This document shows positions 8,751 to 17,601 of a stretch of DNA of 64,000 nucleotides, one piece after another. A program made the translations under genes and the position numbers. Source of the stretch: Paenibacillus sp. (GTDB taxonomy: Bacteria > Bacillota > Bacilli > Paenibacillales > YIM-B00363); the NCBI RefSeq assembly GCF_035645195.1, contig NZ_DASQNA010000007.1, forward strand, positions 124,001-188,000. Direction: 5' to 3'. Every line of letters starts with the position of its first letter. The first letter of the stretch is position 1. Below the pieces are notes generated by a model, which was given only the letters and a program-made list of their open reading frames with translations, was not told the origin of the DNA and ran no database searches.

Positions 8751-9623
8751 TTATCCTTTCACGGCGCCGATCATGACGCCGTTCACGAAGTAGCGCTGCA
8801 GCCAAGGATAGACGATCAAGATCGGCACCGTCGCGAAAATGACGCTCGCCGCCTTCAGGCTTTCCGGAACGAGCGTCGCCATCTGCGCGCCCTCCATCTG
8901 CAGCAGGTCCGTAATCATGTTGTTTTGAATCAGCTGATACAGCTTCAGCTGCAGCGGATACAGCTCCGGGCTGTTAATATACATCAGCGTATCCGTGAAG
9001 CCGTTCCAGCGGCCCACCGCGTAGAACAGGCTGAGCGTCGCGACGACGGGCAGCGACAGCGGGAACACGATGCCGACGAGCGTCCGGAAATGGCTGCTGC
9101 CGTCGATCTCCGCCGACTCCAGCAAGCTTTCCGGAATGTTGTTGAAGAACGAAATAATGATGATGAGATAGAACGGGTTGACGAGGCCGGGCAGCACGAG
9201 CGCCCAAATCGTGTCGAGCAGGTTCAAGTTCCGAACCAAAATGTATTCCGGAATGATGCCGCCGCTGAAAAACATCGTAATCAGGACGATCACCATGAAT
9301 ACGTTCCGGCCGCGGAGCTGCTTCTTGGACAACGCGAAGCCCATCGCGATCGTCATCAGCATGCACAGCAATGTGAACAAACCGGTCAACAAGGCCGTAA
9401 ACCCGAGCGAACGAATCATCGAGACGTCGGAAAACACCTTCGCATATGCCTCCGTGTTGAACTCCACGGGCAGCAGGCTCACTTGGCCGGATAAAATCGG
9501 CCCCGCCGAGCTGAAGGAGATCGCCGCTATATGAAGAAACGGAGCCAGACATAGCAGCGTAAAGACAAGCAGGACGATAAAATTGACGGTGTCGAACACA
9601 CGATTAGCCGTTTGCTCTTTCAT
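8751..9623 (-). CDS. carbohydrate ABC transporter permease, LplC/YtcP type
   Basis: 290-residue inner-membrane permease of the CUT1 family, with six predicted helices, the EAA-loop region (SLLESAEIDGSSHFRTLVGIVFPLSLPVVATL) that contacts the ATPase, and the family's C-terminal GVMIGAVKG. AGGAG lies 8 bases before the ATG. It pairs with the LplB-type permease just upstream. No ATPase gene is present in the locus; in this family a shared MsmX-like ATPase encoded elsewhere normally serves several importers. Confidence 0.93.
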   Translation of the reverse strand: MKEQTANRVFDTVNFIVLLVFTLLCLAPFLHIAAISFSSAGPILSGQVSLLPVEFNTEAYAKVFSDVSMIRSLGFTALLTGLFTLLCMLMTIAMGFALSKKQLRGRNVFMVIVLITMFFSGGIIPEYILVRNLNLLDTIWALVLPGLVNPFYLIIIISFFNNIPESLLESAEIDGSSHFRTLVGIVFPLSLPVVATLSLFYAVGRWNGFTDTLMYINSPELYPLQLKLYQLIQNNMITDLLQMEGAQMATLVPESLKAASVIFATVPILIVYPWLQRYFVNGVMIGAVKG

Positions 9624-9660
9624 TGCGTCCGCTCCTTTCCTTAATAATCGAATTCGGTCG

Positions 9661-10563
9661 TTACATAATGCTCTCGTCCGTCAGCTTCTTGGACGCGTAG
9701 TTGGCCCCGAGCACGAACACAAGCCCGACGACCGCCTGGAACAAGCCGACGACCGTCGCCAGCGTATACTGGCCCGATTCCAACCCGATTCGGTACACGA
9801 ACGTGCTGAGCACCTCGGAATATTCGCGGACGGCCAAATTGCCGATCACGTACGGCCGCTCGAAGCCGATCGAAATCATATGGCCCAAATTGATGATGAG
9901 CAGCACGATAATCGTCGGTTTGAGGCCCGGAAGCGTAATATGCCATATGCGCTTCAATCGTCCCGCGCCGTCGATGGACGCGGCTTCGAACAGCTCCTTG
10001 TTGATGCCGGTCAGCGCGGCTAAATAAATGATCGTCCCCCATCCGGCGCTCTGCCAGACGCCCACGAGCAAGTAAGTGACCAACCAGGCGTTCTTCTCGG
10101 TGAGAAACGGAATCGCCTCGAACCCTGCCGACGTAATCAGGTTGTTGATCATGCCGGATTGCGTGCCGAACACTTGATACACGATGCCGCCGATAATGAC
10201 CCACGAAATAAAATGCGGAACGTACAAAATCGTCTGCGACAGCTTCTTGAACCAGACGAACTTCATTTCGTACAGCAAAATGGCGAGAATGAGCGGCGCC
10301 GGGAACGAGACGAGCAGATCGAGGAAGTTCAGCATCAGCGTATTGCGCAGCGCCAGGTAAAAATCGCGCATGCCGAACACTTCGCGGAACGCGTCGAACC
10401 CGATCCATTCGCTCCCGCCGATGCCTTGAAAGAAGTTGAAATCTTTGAACGCGATCTGAATCCCGTACATCGGGCCGTATTTGAAAATAATGAAATATGT
10501 CAGAGGCAAAATCAGCAGCGCGTACAGCTGCCAATATCTGCGCATGTAGACGCTCCAACTCAC
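9661..10563 (-). CDS. carbohydrate ABC transporter permease, LplB/YtcP-partner type
   Basis: 300-residue permease with six helices; the N-terminal LLILPLTYFIIFKYGPMYGIQIAFKDF block is diagnostic of LplB-type subunits, and the EAA loop reads ELFEAASIDGAGRLKRIWHITLPGL. Start is GTG at 10563 with GGAGGGG 6 bases upstream. It follows the binding-protein gene by 82 bases, which contain a pair of GC-rich stem-loops. Confidence 0.93.
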   Translation of the reverse strand: MSWSVYMRRYWQLYALLILPLTYFIIFKYGPMYGIQIAFKDFNFFQGIGGSEWIGFDAFREVFGMRDFYLALRNTLMLNFLDLLVSFPAPLILAILLYEMKFVWFKKLSQTILYVPHFISWVIIGGIVYQVFGTQSGMINNLITSAGFEAIPFLTEKNAWLVTYLLVGVWQSAGWGTIIYLAALTGINKELFEAASIDGAGRLKRIWHITLPGLKPTIIVLLIINLGHMISIGFERPYVIGNLAVREYSEVLSTFVYRIGLESGQYTLATVVGLFQAVVGLVFVLGANYASKKLTDESIM

Positions 10564-10589
10564 AGCGGTCCCCTCCTTCTTGGCGTTAA

Positions 10590-10622
10590 GGCGCTAGGCG
10601 CCGAGACGGGGTCTCCCCCGTC
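10590..10622 (-). repeat. intercistronic stem-loops between binding protein and permease genes
   Basis: Two short inverted repeats: 10590-10594 with 10598-10602 and 10605-10611 with 10616-10622. There is no T run, so an mRNA-stabilising or processing element is more likely than a terminator; such hairpins commonly let the binding protein be made in excess. Confidence 0.4.
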
Positions 10623-10645
10623 CCGGCCCGCAAGCCTCAACGTCT

Positions 10646-12268
10646 TTACTTGGACTGCATCTCTTTGTAAACCGCCGTCCGTTCGTCCAAAATCGCCTGG
10701 CCGCCGCTCGCCATATAGTCCTTCATCATCGTCTCGTAGACGGATTCGAACTGCTCCGGCTTCGCCATCGTCGTCTTGACGATCATTTCGTTGAACTTGT
10801 CTTGCAGCGTCGTGCCGTATTTCGTCTGCGCTTCGATCGGACGGTCGAGCAGCACCGGCGGAATGACGTCCGTATTGGCGATTTGCTGCGCCGCTTCGAC
10901 CTCCGCCTTGAACTGCCTCGGCATTTGCATCGCGCGCGCCTTCAAATTTTGCTCCATGCTGCCGAACTGCTTGCCGTTCGAAACAATGACCATGTCGCCG
11001 ACGTTATACAGTCGATTCAGCGCTTCCTCGGTCGGATTTTCCACCACGACCGGAAGGCCGTCCTCGAGCACGTAGTTTTCGCCCTCGACGCCGTTTTGCA
11101 GCTTGAACAAGTTGTCCTGCGTCGCCATCCAGTCCAAATATTTCACGGCCTCGGCCGCGCGCTTGCTCGACTTCGGAATCATAATGTACATGCCGTTCGG
11201 CGCGTACATCGGCTTCGGGTGCTTGCCTTCCGAATCGGAATACGCATCGACGGGCAGCAGTACGGCGCCCGGAACGTTTTTCTGGAGCGTCGCGTAGGAA
11301 CCGTTTTCATAGAAAGGATTGATGTCGTCCTCGCTGTAGAAGCCGACCTTGCCCGACGAGACGTCTTCGCCCAGCTTCTTCTTGTCTTTGTCGAGCGCGA
11401 AATCTTTGCTCATAAGCCCTTCGTTGTACAGTTTGTTCATAAACTGCAGCGCGTCCTTGAAGCCCGGCAGCAGCACCGGATAATCGTTCGCGCCGAGTTG
11501 CTGCGTCAGCGTATACCGCTCTTCTTCCGTCACCGGCTTGATGAAGGACCAGATCAGCGGCTCGTATTGGGCGGACGCGATCGTCATGCCGAGCGGAATG
11601 ACTTGGCCGCCCGTTTGGCCAGGATCCTGCTCTTTGAACGCCTTCAATGCGTTGTACAGCTCTTCCGTCGTGTCCGGGACTTCCATATTCAGCTGATCCA
11701 GCCAATCTTTCCGGATGAAAGACGCGTATTTGCCGACGATCGAACGTTTCGCGGGAATCGCGTACTGCGTCCCTTCGTACCGCCCGTACTTCAGCACGTC
11801 CTCGCCGAGGAACGATTTCAAATTCGGACCGTACTGATCAGACAGCGGCCCGACGTCCGTCAGCCCTCCCTGCTTCGCGTATCGATTGAATACGTTCGGA
11901 TCGTACGTGAACACGATATCCGGCACGTCGCTGCCGCTCGCCATCAAGACGTTCAGCTTCTCGACCTCTTCAGAGCGCGGTACGGGCACGTATTCCACAT
12001 CGATGTTGTTCGGATCCCCGAAATGCTCCTGAATATAATTCGTTAAATAGTTGTCCGTGATCGTCATGCCGGCCGGCGAGTTGCCTCTATCGAACACTTC
12101 GACCTTGAGCGTGACGCGTTCCGCCGCGGCCGGCGCTTTCGCCCCGCCCGTCGTCGTTTCCGGCGCCGCGTTCGAGCATGCCCCGAGCACCAAGGTACAG
12201 GTCAGCGCGACCGCCGCCGTCGTCCGCTTCTTCGCCTGAGCGCCTCGTTTCGTTTGGTTGCCGTTCAT
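10646..12268 (-). CDS. extracellular solute-binding lipoprotein, LplA/YtcQ-like
   Basis: 540-residue lipoprotein with a basic N-terminus, a hydrophobic core and lipobox LVLGAC (cysteine at about residue 30), followed by a low-complexity linker. The body is a type-1 solute-binding protein of the large LplA/YtcQ class (DVPDIVFTYDP, AVKYLDWMATQDNLFKLQNGVEGENY). It should capture oligosaccharides for the two permeases encoded next. The start is ATG at 12268 with AAGGGG 11 bases upstream. The 5' region carries a candidate catabolite-responsive site. Confidence 0.92.
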   Translation of the reverse strand: MNGNQTKRGAQAKKRTTAAVALTCTLVLGACSNAAPETTTGGAKAPAAAERVTLKVEVFDRGNSPAGMTITDNYLTNYIQEHFGDPNNIDVEYVPVPRSEEVEKLNVLMASGSDVPDIVFTYDPNVFNRYAKQGGLTDVGPLSDQYGPNLKSFLGEDVLKYGRYEGTQYAIPAKRSIVGKYASFIRKDWLDQLNMEVPDTTEELYNALKAFKEQDPGQTGGQVIPLGMTIASAQYEPLIWSFIKPVTEEERYTLTQQLGANDYPVLLPGFKDALQFMNKLYNEGLMSKDFALDKDKKKLGEDVSSGKVGFYSEDDINPFYENGSYATLQKNVPGAVLLPVDAYSDSEGKHPKPMYAPNGMYIMIPKSSKRAAEAVKYLDWMATQDNLFKLQNGVEGENYVLEDGLPVVVENPTEEALNRLYNVGDMVIVSNGKQFGSMEQNLKARAMQMPRQFKAEVEAAQQIANTDVIPPVLLDRPIEAQTKYGTTLQDKFNEMIVKTTMAKPEQFESVYETMMKDYMASGGQAILDERTAVYKEMQSK

Positions 12269-12321
12269 CTTCGTTCCAACCCCTTTTATCGAAATGATGG
12301 TATCCTGCAGGCCGCTACCAG

Positions 12322-12334
12322 GAGAACGCTTTCA
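12322..12334 (-). promoter_or_regulatory. candidate catabolite-responsive element (cre) upstream of the binding-protein gene
   Basis: Minus-strand TGAAAGCGTTCTC fits the core of the Gram-positive cre consensus (TGNAANCGNWWWC) with one departure. It lies 54 bases before the start of the binding-protein gene and would let CcpA repress locus 1 on preferred sugars. Confidence 0.5.
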
Positions 12335-12347
12335 GTCTGAGCGAAAA

Positions 12348-12396
12348 CAGCCCGTTTCGGATTGACCAAAGTATGGCACGGGATCCGAACGGGCTG
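12348..12396 (-). terminator. terminator after the locus-1 regulator gene
   Basis: Minus-strand arms 12384-12396 and 12348-12361 pair over 12-13 bases and are followed by a TTTT run. It isolates the regulator from the downstream binding-protein operon. Confidence 0.75.
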
Positions 12397-12481
12397 CAAT
12401 AAACCAGTTTCCGACGCATAAACCGGTCGAGCAATTTCCATTACCTGGGTAATAAAACCGAAATCGCATGCTAAACCGTTT

Positions 12482-14740
12482 TCAAATCGGCCCGGAAATC
12501 CGGGCTGTTCCCGGCTTCATCTTCAGCTTTCGGAAGTCGCCCGGCGTGACGCCGACGATCCGTTTGAAGACGCGCCCGAACGTAATCGAATTCGCATACC
12601 CGACGCGGAGGGCGATGTTTTGCACGGATTCCTCCGTCTCGGCGAGCAGCTGCTCCGCGCGCTCCATGCGCAGCTGCACGAGGAAGTCGACGAATTTCAG
12701 ATTGAACTCTTCCTTGAACAAGTAGCTCGCGTATTTCCCCGAAATGTGGAACCGGTCGCTCAGATGCTTCAAGGACAGATCGGGATTGTCGAAATGCTCC
12801 TCGATATACGAGCGCATTTCGTTGATCATCGCGCGATGGTTTTTCGTCTCGCTGTGCGCGACGTACGTCCGGTAGATGTCCGTCAGCCGCTCCGACCACC
12901 GCGCCTTCACGTCCTCCAGCGTCGCCAGCTCGTCGAGCTCGCGCGACATCGCTTCCGCCTCGGGTCCCCGGAAATGCGCGGCCAGCTCCTCCGACAGCTC
13001 CGACAGCTCGGCGTTTAGCATGTCCATGAGCGTCTGCAGCACCGTTCGAATTTCTTCGTCTTTCAATCGATCCGTCTCCATCCGCTCGAACAGCGCCTCC
13101 AGCTGCGCGCGCCAATCGCCCGCGATGAGCCGGAACTCCTTCACGAGCTCGGAGACGTGCTGCATATAGGCATACCACTTCCGGCTGCCTTCCTCCGGCA
13201 CATCCTCGCTCATAATGACCGCCGCGCGGCCGAGCGACATTTTGTGCCGGAGCCCGTCGACCGCCGCCTTGTACGACCGCCCGACGCCGTCCCATCCGCT
13301 TTCGATCTGTCCGATGCCGAACAGCAGGGAGAGCCGCAAATATTCCGATACCCACGCGCGCCCTTTGTCCGCGAACCGGCGGATCGTCTCTCGGGCTTCC
13401 CCCGCATCTCCGCGGAGGCCGACGATCATGCCCATCCGGTTTTCCGCGATCCATTCCGCCCAACCGTACATGCCGTCCGCTTGAGCCAGCTCCTGCAGCA
13501 CGTTCGTCAGCGCGAATTTCAGCGTATGCTGATCCCTATCGGAGAACGCGCTGCGGAAATTGCGGTATTGCTTGATCTCGACGACGATGAACGCCAGCAT
13601 GTCCGGACCGCCCCCCTCGGGCAGCTGCGCCAGCGTCCGGAACCGCTCCTCCGGAATGTCGAGCCCGTTGCCATGCATCACATCGTGGAACAGCTGCCGC
13701 CGGCTGACGAGCCAATTTTCGCGCTGCTGCTTTTCGAACTCCGCCGTTTGTTGGATCAAGTTCTCGAGCGCGCTGTCGATCACGGACAGCTCGTCCATTT
13801 TCTGGCCGAACTCGTCCTCCCGCAGCCGAATCGACTCGATCCGGTTCATCATAATGCGAATCGGCTTGTAGTTTTTCCTCGTGATATAGATGATGTAAAA
13901 AATGGCGAAGCCGACCGTCAGCAGGCCGACGACGACCCAAGTGTACGAAATGACCGACACCCACACGAACAGTTGACCGGCGGCAAGGCCGCTCTCGAAT
14001 TGCCAGCCGAGCAGCTCCGATTTCATTCGGTTCAGCACCCGGCCGTTCTCCGCCTCTTCCTGCGACGAGCGCGTGCTGAACAGCAGCCGCCCCTCTTCGT
14101 CGCGCACGTCCACGAACGAGACGTCGCCGTCGTTCATCGACTCGATCATGCGCTGGATCGCGTACATGTCGACGCTGATGACGATGAGGCCGTCCGTTCC
14201 GAAGGGCAGCGGTTCCCGTTTGTACATGGAAATGACCCGCTTCTCCGAATCGATCCGAAACTCGCGGAACGGCCGAATCGGCGACCACGACTGGTTATCC
14301 GGCTGCCGCAGCGCCTGCTCGATGAACGCCCGGTCGGCGAACGCCTCCCAAGGCACGAGACCGCTCGGCGTCAACACCTGCTTGTCCGCGTGGCGATACA
14401 AGTAGATCGAAGCGATCAAGCCGTCGCTCGCCGTCAGCCGGCGCATGCTGTCGGCCACGTCGTACATGATTTGGCTGTCCGCCTCCGCCCGCGCCGGATC
14501 CATGAACTCGCGGTATCGGTCGTTCTTCTGGACTTCTTCCAGCACGTCCAGCTCGATGTTCCGCAGCGAACGGGAGAGCCGGTCGATCATGTAACCGGTC
14601 GTCATCCGGTCCGCCTTCACGGTTTCTTTATACGAGAGATCGTTCACGATGGCCAAGGATAGAAAAATAAGAATTGTAATCGTAAACATAAAAATCGGGA
14701 AATAGGATAACAGCATCCGTCGATACCAATTTTGCTTCAT
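12482..14740 (-). CDS. membrane-bound AraC-family regulator with extracellular sensor domain
   Basis: 752 residues. Two transmembrane helices (about 10-32 and 285-305) bracket an extracellular Cache-like sensor; a YesN-like middle region follows, and the last 100 residues are an AraC HTH (DLSLKHLSDRFHISGKYASYLFKEEF ... QNIALRVGYANSITFGRVFKRIVGVTPGDFRKL). Proteins of this build sense an oligosaccharide outside the cell and activate the adjacent importer genes. The ATG at 14740 was chosen because GGGAGG lies about 7 bases upstream; the in-frame start at 14776 has none. It is first in the leftward locus 1, and a palindromic cre-like site lies 51 bases upstream. Confidence 0.92.
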   Translation of the reverse strand: MKQNWYRRMLLSYFPIFMFTITILIFLSLAIVNDLSYKETVKADRMTTGYMIDRLSRSLRNIELDVLEEVQKNDRYREFMDPARAEADSQIMYDVADSMRRLTASDGLIASIYLYRHADKQVLTPSGLVPWEAFADRAFIEQALRQPDNQSWSPIRPFREFRIDSEKRVISMYKREPLPFGTDGLIVISVDMYAIQRMIESMNDGDVSFVDVRDEEGRLLFSTRSSQEEAENGRVLNRMKSELLGWQFESGLAAGQLFVWVSVISYTWVVVGLLTVGFAIFYIIYITRKNYKPIRIMMNRIESIRLREDEFGQKMDELSVIDSALENLIQQTAEFEKQQRENWLVSRRQLFHDVMHGNGLDIPEERFRTLAQLPEGGGPDMLAFIVVEIKQYRNFRSAFSDRDQHTLKFALTNVLQELAQADGMYGWAEWIAENRMGMIVGLRGDAGEARETIRRFADKGRAWVSEYLRLSLLFGIGQIESGWDGVGRSYKAAVDGLRHKMSLGRAAVIMSEDVPEEGSRKWYAYMQHVSELVKEFRLIAGDWRAQLEALFERMETDRLKDEEIRTVLQTLMDMLNAELSELSEELAAHFRGPEAEAMSRELDELATLEDVKARWSERLTDIYRTYVAHSETKNHRAMINEMRSYIEEHFDNPDLSLKHLSDRFHISGKYASYLFKEEFNLKFVDFLVQLRMERAEQLLAETEESVQNIALRVGYANSITFGRVFKRIVGVTPGDFRKLKMKPGTARISGPI

Positions 14741-14790
14741 GACGATCCTCCCCTTCCGCGCACGACGCACGTCCATCCATCGGCTGCGAG

Positions 14791-14800
14791 AAAGCGCTTT
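14791..14800. promoter_or_regulatory. candidate cre operator upstream of the locus-1 regulator
   Basis: The perfect palindrome AAAGCGCTTT, the centre of strong cre sites, lies 51 bases before the regulator start. Flanking bases depart from the consensus, so this is suggestive only. Confidence 0.5.
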
Positions 14801-14921
14801 ACCTATTCATTCTACGAAAGGTTGCACGCGGAAGCAATGAAATGGGGTCATGGAAATAACTCCTACAGCAAGCCGTAAGAGTCCCGTCGAGTTCGATCGC
14901 CGCGTAAACGCCAAGTCAACA

Positions 14922-14964
14922 AAAAAGCTAAAACCCCTGGAAAGATAGGGAATTTTAGCTTTTT
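14922..14964 (-). terminator. bidirectional terminator after the CBM9-like gene
   Basis: Perfect 12-bp stem (14922-14933 with 14953-14964), AT-rich with A runs on one side and T runs on the other; ends 2 bases before the stop of the CBM9-like gene on the minus strand. Confidence 0.82.
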
Positions 14965-14965
14965 C

Positions 14966-15589
14966 TCAATCGATATAGACTCGCTTATCCGCAATGAAAA
15001 CGAGTTCTCCGAACCGCGCCGGCATATGAAAATTCACCTTGCCTGTGGGAGACCATGCCGAATAGTGCCTTCTTCCGGACGGATCGTCGTCGATCCGGTA
15101 CAAATTCCAGCGCCACACCGTGCCGAGCTGCGGCCGCTCGGCGAACGCCTCGAAAGGAATGGAGATGAAATACGTCCTTCGGTTTTCGTTTGCGAACACC
15201 TGCGTCTCCATCGCTTCCGCGTTCCATTCTTTGTCGATCTGCAAGCCCCCGGCTTCGTCGCGATGAATGATCGCGTCGAATACGATATTCCTCGGACTGA
15301 CTTCGAATTCCAAATAACGCCTTCCTTCGCCTGTCTCGTCGATAAAGATCTCTACTACGTCTTCCTCGTACAGCGGATCGTCGCGGCTTGTCATCGAGGC
15401 CGCCACGTAATCGTCTTCGCAATCGAAGCGGATGTGCAGCGCCTTGGAATCCCAGTAAGCCCGAACCGCGGTTTCGAGCCGCGGCGCTTCTCCCGTGACC
15501 GTATCCTGGAGGTGCATGAGCTCCAGCCCGTCCCACCGATCTTCAGCGGAGGACGACCCGCCTTCGACGAAGCGACATTCATATCGCAT
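14966..15589 (-). CDS. CBM9-like carbohydrate-binding domain protein
   Basis: 207-residue single-domain protein without a signal peptide. The pattern AVRAYWDSKALHIRFDCEDDYV, then EEDVVEIFIDETGEGRRYLEFEVSPRNIVFDA and WRWNLYRIDDD...YSAWSPTG...FHMPARFGELVF is typical of family-9-like carbohydrate-binding (DOMON-related) domains that occur alone in Bacillota. A cytoplasmic ligand-binding role is unproven. The ATG at 15589 is 21 bases after the stop of the oxidoreductase gene; a GTG at 15628 would overlap that gene and has no ribosome site. It is the last gene of the isomerase-oxidoreductase unit. Confidence 0.75.
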   Translation of the reverse strand: MRYECRFVEGGSSSAEDRWDGLELMHLQDTVTGEAPRLETAVRAYWDSKALHIRFDCEDDYVAASMTSRDDPLYEEDVVEIFIDETGEGRRYLEFEVSPRNIVFDAIIHRDEAGGLQIDKEWNAEAMETQVFANENRRTYFISIPFEAFAERPQLGTVWRWNLYRIDDDPSGRRHYSAWSPTGKVNFHMPARFGELVFIADKRVYID

Positions 15590-15609
15590 CGTTTCGCCCG
15601 CCGGCCTTT

Positions 15610-16626
15610 CTATCGCACCGGCGTCCACGCGCCGCCGCCGTCGGCGGATTCGACTTCGGCCTCGATGATCGCGATGGTTTCCATCGTGCTCTCCGGCGTC
15701 GCGGCGCTGACCGGCGTGCCGTTCGCGACGGCCTCCACAAAGTATTTCAGCTGAAAATAATAGCCGAGCTCCGGGGACAGCTCCGGGACATAGCCGGATG
15801 CGTCGCTCGGGTTGACGGTCAGTACGCCGTCCTTAAAGACGAGATTGCCTCTCTCGCAGTTGACGCGGAACGACATTTCGAAACCGAAGTCGCCCTGCAG
15901 CGTCCAGTCGGCCTGCGCGTTGATTACCTTGCCGTCCGGGTACCGATAGTGTGTCGAGACGATATCGTAGCCGCTGCCGGGCACCACGTTCAACGCCTGG
16001 CAGGAAACCGCTTCGGGTTTACCGAACAGCCAGTTCACGACGTCCGCGTCGTGCACATGCATATCGATCAGCGCCCCGCCGCTTTTCTCCTTCTGCGTCA
16101 GCCAGGCGGCCCATGTCGGCGTGCTTCCGCCCCGGAAAAATACGGCGGCCTTCACCTTGCCGTAGGTTTCGTTCGCTACCGCTTCCTTCAGGTAGACATA
16201 GGCCGGCCAGAAGCGCAGACATTGACCGACCATCAGCAGCTTTCCCGCTTCCTCGGCGGCCTTCGTCATGTCTGCGCACTCTCCGACGCTTAAAGCCATC
16301 GGTTTCTCGCACAAGACGTGAACGCCGCTTCGGAGGCATTGTACCGTCACGTCCCGGTGAAGGAACGTCGGAAGCGTAATGTCGACCGCATCCAGCCGCT
16401 CGCTCGCCAGCATCTCGGCAGCATCGGTATATTTCGCATATCCGCTCAAATCCAGGTCGGATGACGACGTCTCGATATTCCCGCCGGCTCCCCTTCCCGC
16501 AAGCTTCGCCGGATCGGCGTCGCAGACGGCGACGACTTCGACGGGCAGCCCTTCCTTCCGGAGCCGCTCATACGTTTCAAGATGGGTTCTTCCCATAAAG
16601 CCTAGTCCGATCAATCCGATTCTCAT
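15610..16626 (-). CDS. Gfo/Idh/MocA family NAD(P)-dependent oxidoreductase
   Basis: 338 residues. The N-terminus RIGLIGLGFMGRTHLETYE is the Rossmann dinucleotide loop, VLCEKPMALSVGECADM has the EKP motif with the catalytic-site lysine, and DMHVHDADVVNWLFG holds the conserved H-D-x-D region. These enzymes oxidise or reduce sugars and inositol-like compounds. Start at 16626 because GGAGGGGG lies 6 bases upstream. It overlaps the end of the sugar isomerase/epimerase gene slightly upstream (stop at 16631), suggesting coupled expression and a shared sugar pathway. Confidence 0.92.
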   Translation of the reverse strand: MRIGLIGLGFMGRTHLETYERLRKEGLPVEVVAVCDADPAKLAGRGAGGNIETSSSDLDLSGYAKYTDAAEMLASERLDAVDITLPTFLHRDVTVQCLRSGVHVLCEKPMALSVGECADMTKAAEEAGKLLMVGQCLRFWPAYVYLKEAVANETYGKVKAAVFFRGGSTPTWAAWLTQKEKSGGALIDMHVHDADVVNWLFGKPEAVSCQALNVVPGSGYDIVSTHYRYPDGKVINAQADWTLQGDFGFEMSFRVNCERGNLVFKDGVLTVNPSDASGYVPELSPELGYYFQLKYFVEAVANGTPVSAATPESTMETIAIIEAEVESADGGGAWTPVR

Positions 16627-16630
16627 GCCG

Positions 16631-17473
16631 TTACCCCCTCCCCAGAATGGCATCCATGGCCGTAGAAGTGTTCTTTACGATCGTCGCGGCATGATGCGTA
16701 TACGGCGGGATCATTTCGGCCGTGACGTAGCTGTCGTAGCCGATCTCTCGAAGCGCGCGCATCACTTCGGGATAATCGACATCGCCGGCGAGCAGGTCGA
16801 CGAAGCCGTGAAGACCGCCGGCATTTCGTCTGTAATCCTTGAAGTGCACTTTCTTGATGCGCTTGCCGAGGATACGGATCCACTGCTCCGGATAGCCGGA
16901 GAACAAGACGTTGCCCACATCGAAATAGCTGCCTACGTAAGGCGAATCGACCGCATCGATGAACTGGCGCATTTCGAGCGGTGACAGTAAAAATTTGTTC
17001 CACACATTCTCGACGCCGATCGCGACCCCGAACTCCTCGGCTGTTCCGGCGAGCGAGGCCATGGCTTCCAAGGCACGGTCGTACGCCTGATCGTACGCGA
17101 CGACGCCTGCATCCGGAATAAAATCGACTCCCACCGCCCCGGGCACGACTAAAATCGTATCGACGCCTAGCGCCGCCGCAAGCTCAAGCTGCCGCTTCAC
17201 GATAGATTTCGCTTTCTCCCGGGTCCGGGGGTCATCGCTTGTCAGCGAATACGACCAATATAAGCCGCTCGCCAGGCTGGACAGCTCGATCCCCGCTTCC
17301 TCCGCCGTTCGCCGGATCGAACGGATCTCATCGTCCGTGCAGTCGAGGCTCAGCTCCCCGTCCTCGTTCATAGCGAGCTCGATCCCGTCGAACCCGGCTT
17401 CGGCGGCCGAACGGATGCAGTCGGCGACTTTCATGCCGCCCGGAAACGACCAAATATTGATGCCCTTCTTCAT
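16631..17473 (-). CDS. sugar phosphate isomerase/epimerase (xylose-isomerase-like TIM barrel)
   Basis: 280-residue single-domain AP-endonuclease-2/IolE-like TIM barrel: GFDGIELAMNEDGELS, VIGVENVWNKFLLSP-type strand 5 region and YVGSYFDVGNVLFSGYPEQWI with metal-ligand Glu, Asp and His residues, and KKVHFKDY. It should isomerise or epimerise a keto sugar, working with the oxidoreductase encoded next. Start ATG at 17473 with GAGGTGGGGG upstream. The gene is divergent from the cupin-AraC regulator at 17602, which is its likely controller. Confidence 0.88.
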   Translation of the reverse strand: MKKGINIWSFPGGMKVADCIRSAAEAGFDGIELAMNEDGELSLDCTDDEIRSIRRTAEEAGIELSSLASGLYWSYSLTSDDPRTREKAKSIVKRQLELAAALGVDTILVVPGAVGVDFIPDAGVVAYDQAYDRALEAMASLAGTAEEFGVAIGVENVWNKFLLSPLEMRQFIDAVDSPYVGSYFDVGNVLFSGYPEQWIRILGKRIKKVHFKDYRRNAGGLHGFVDLLAGDVDYPEVMRALREIGYDSYVTAEMIPPYTHHAATIVKNTSTAMDAILGRG

Positions 17474-17601
17474 ATTGCCCCCACCTCGCCTTGCAAGATG
17501 GTTTCATTATAAGAGACGATTGCAGCGTTGCATTTATACAAACAGCCGGATTTTTTATACAATGGAAGAGCAACGACAGTGCCATCGAAAGGAAGTCGCC
17601 C

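Noticed and set aside
7107-9494. A 795-codon open frame on the plus strand opposite the sugar-locus-1 genes, and other long opposite-strand frames such as 2866-4302 and 5605-7080
   Set aside because: These are Arg/Pro-rich shadows produced by GC-rich codon bias. The minus- or plus-strand partners have recognisable domains and ribosome sites; the shadows have neither.
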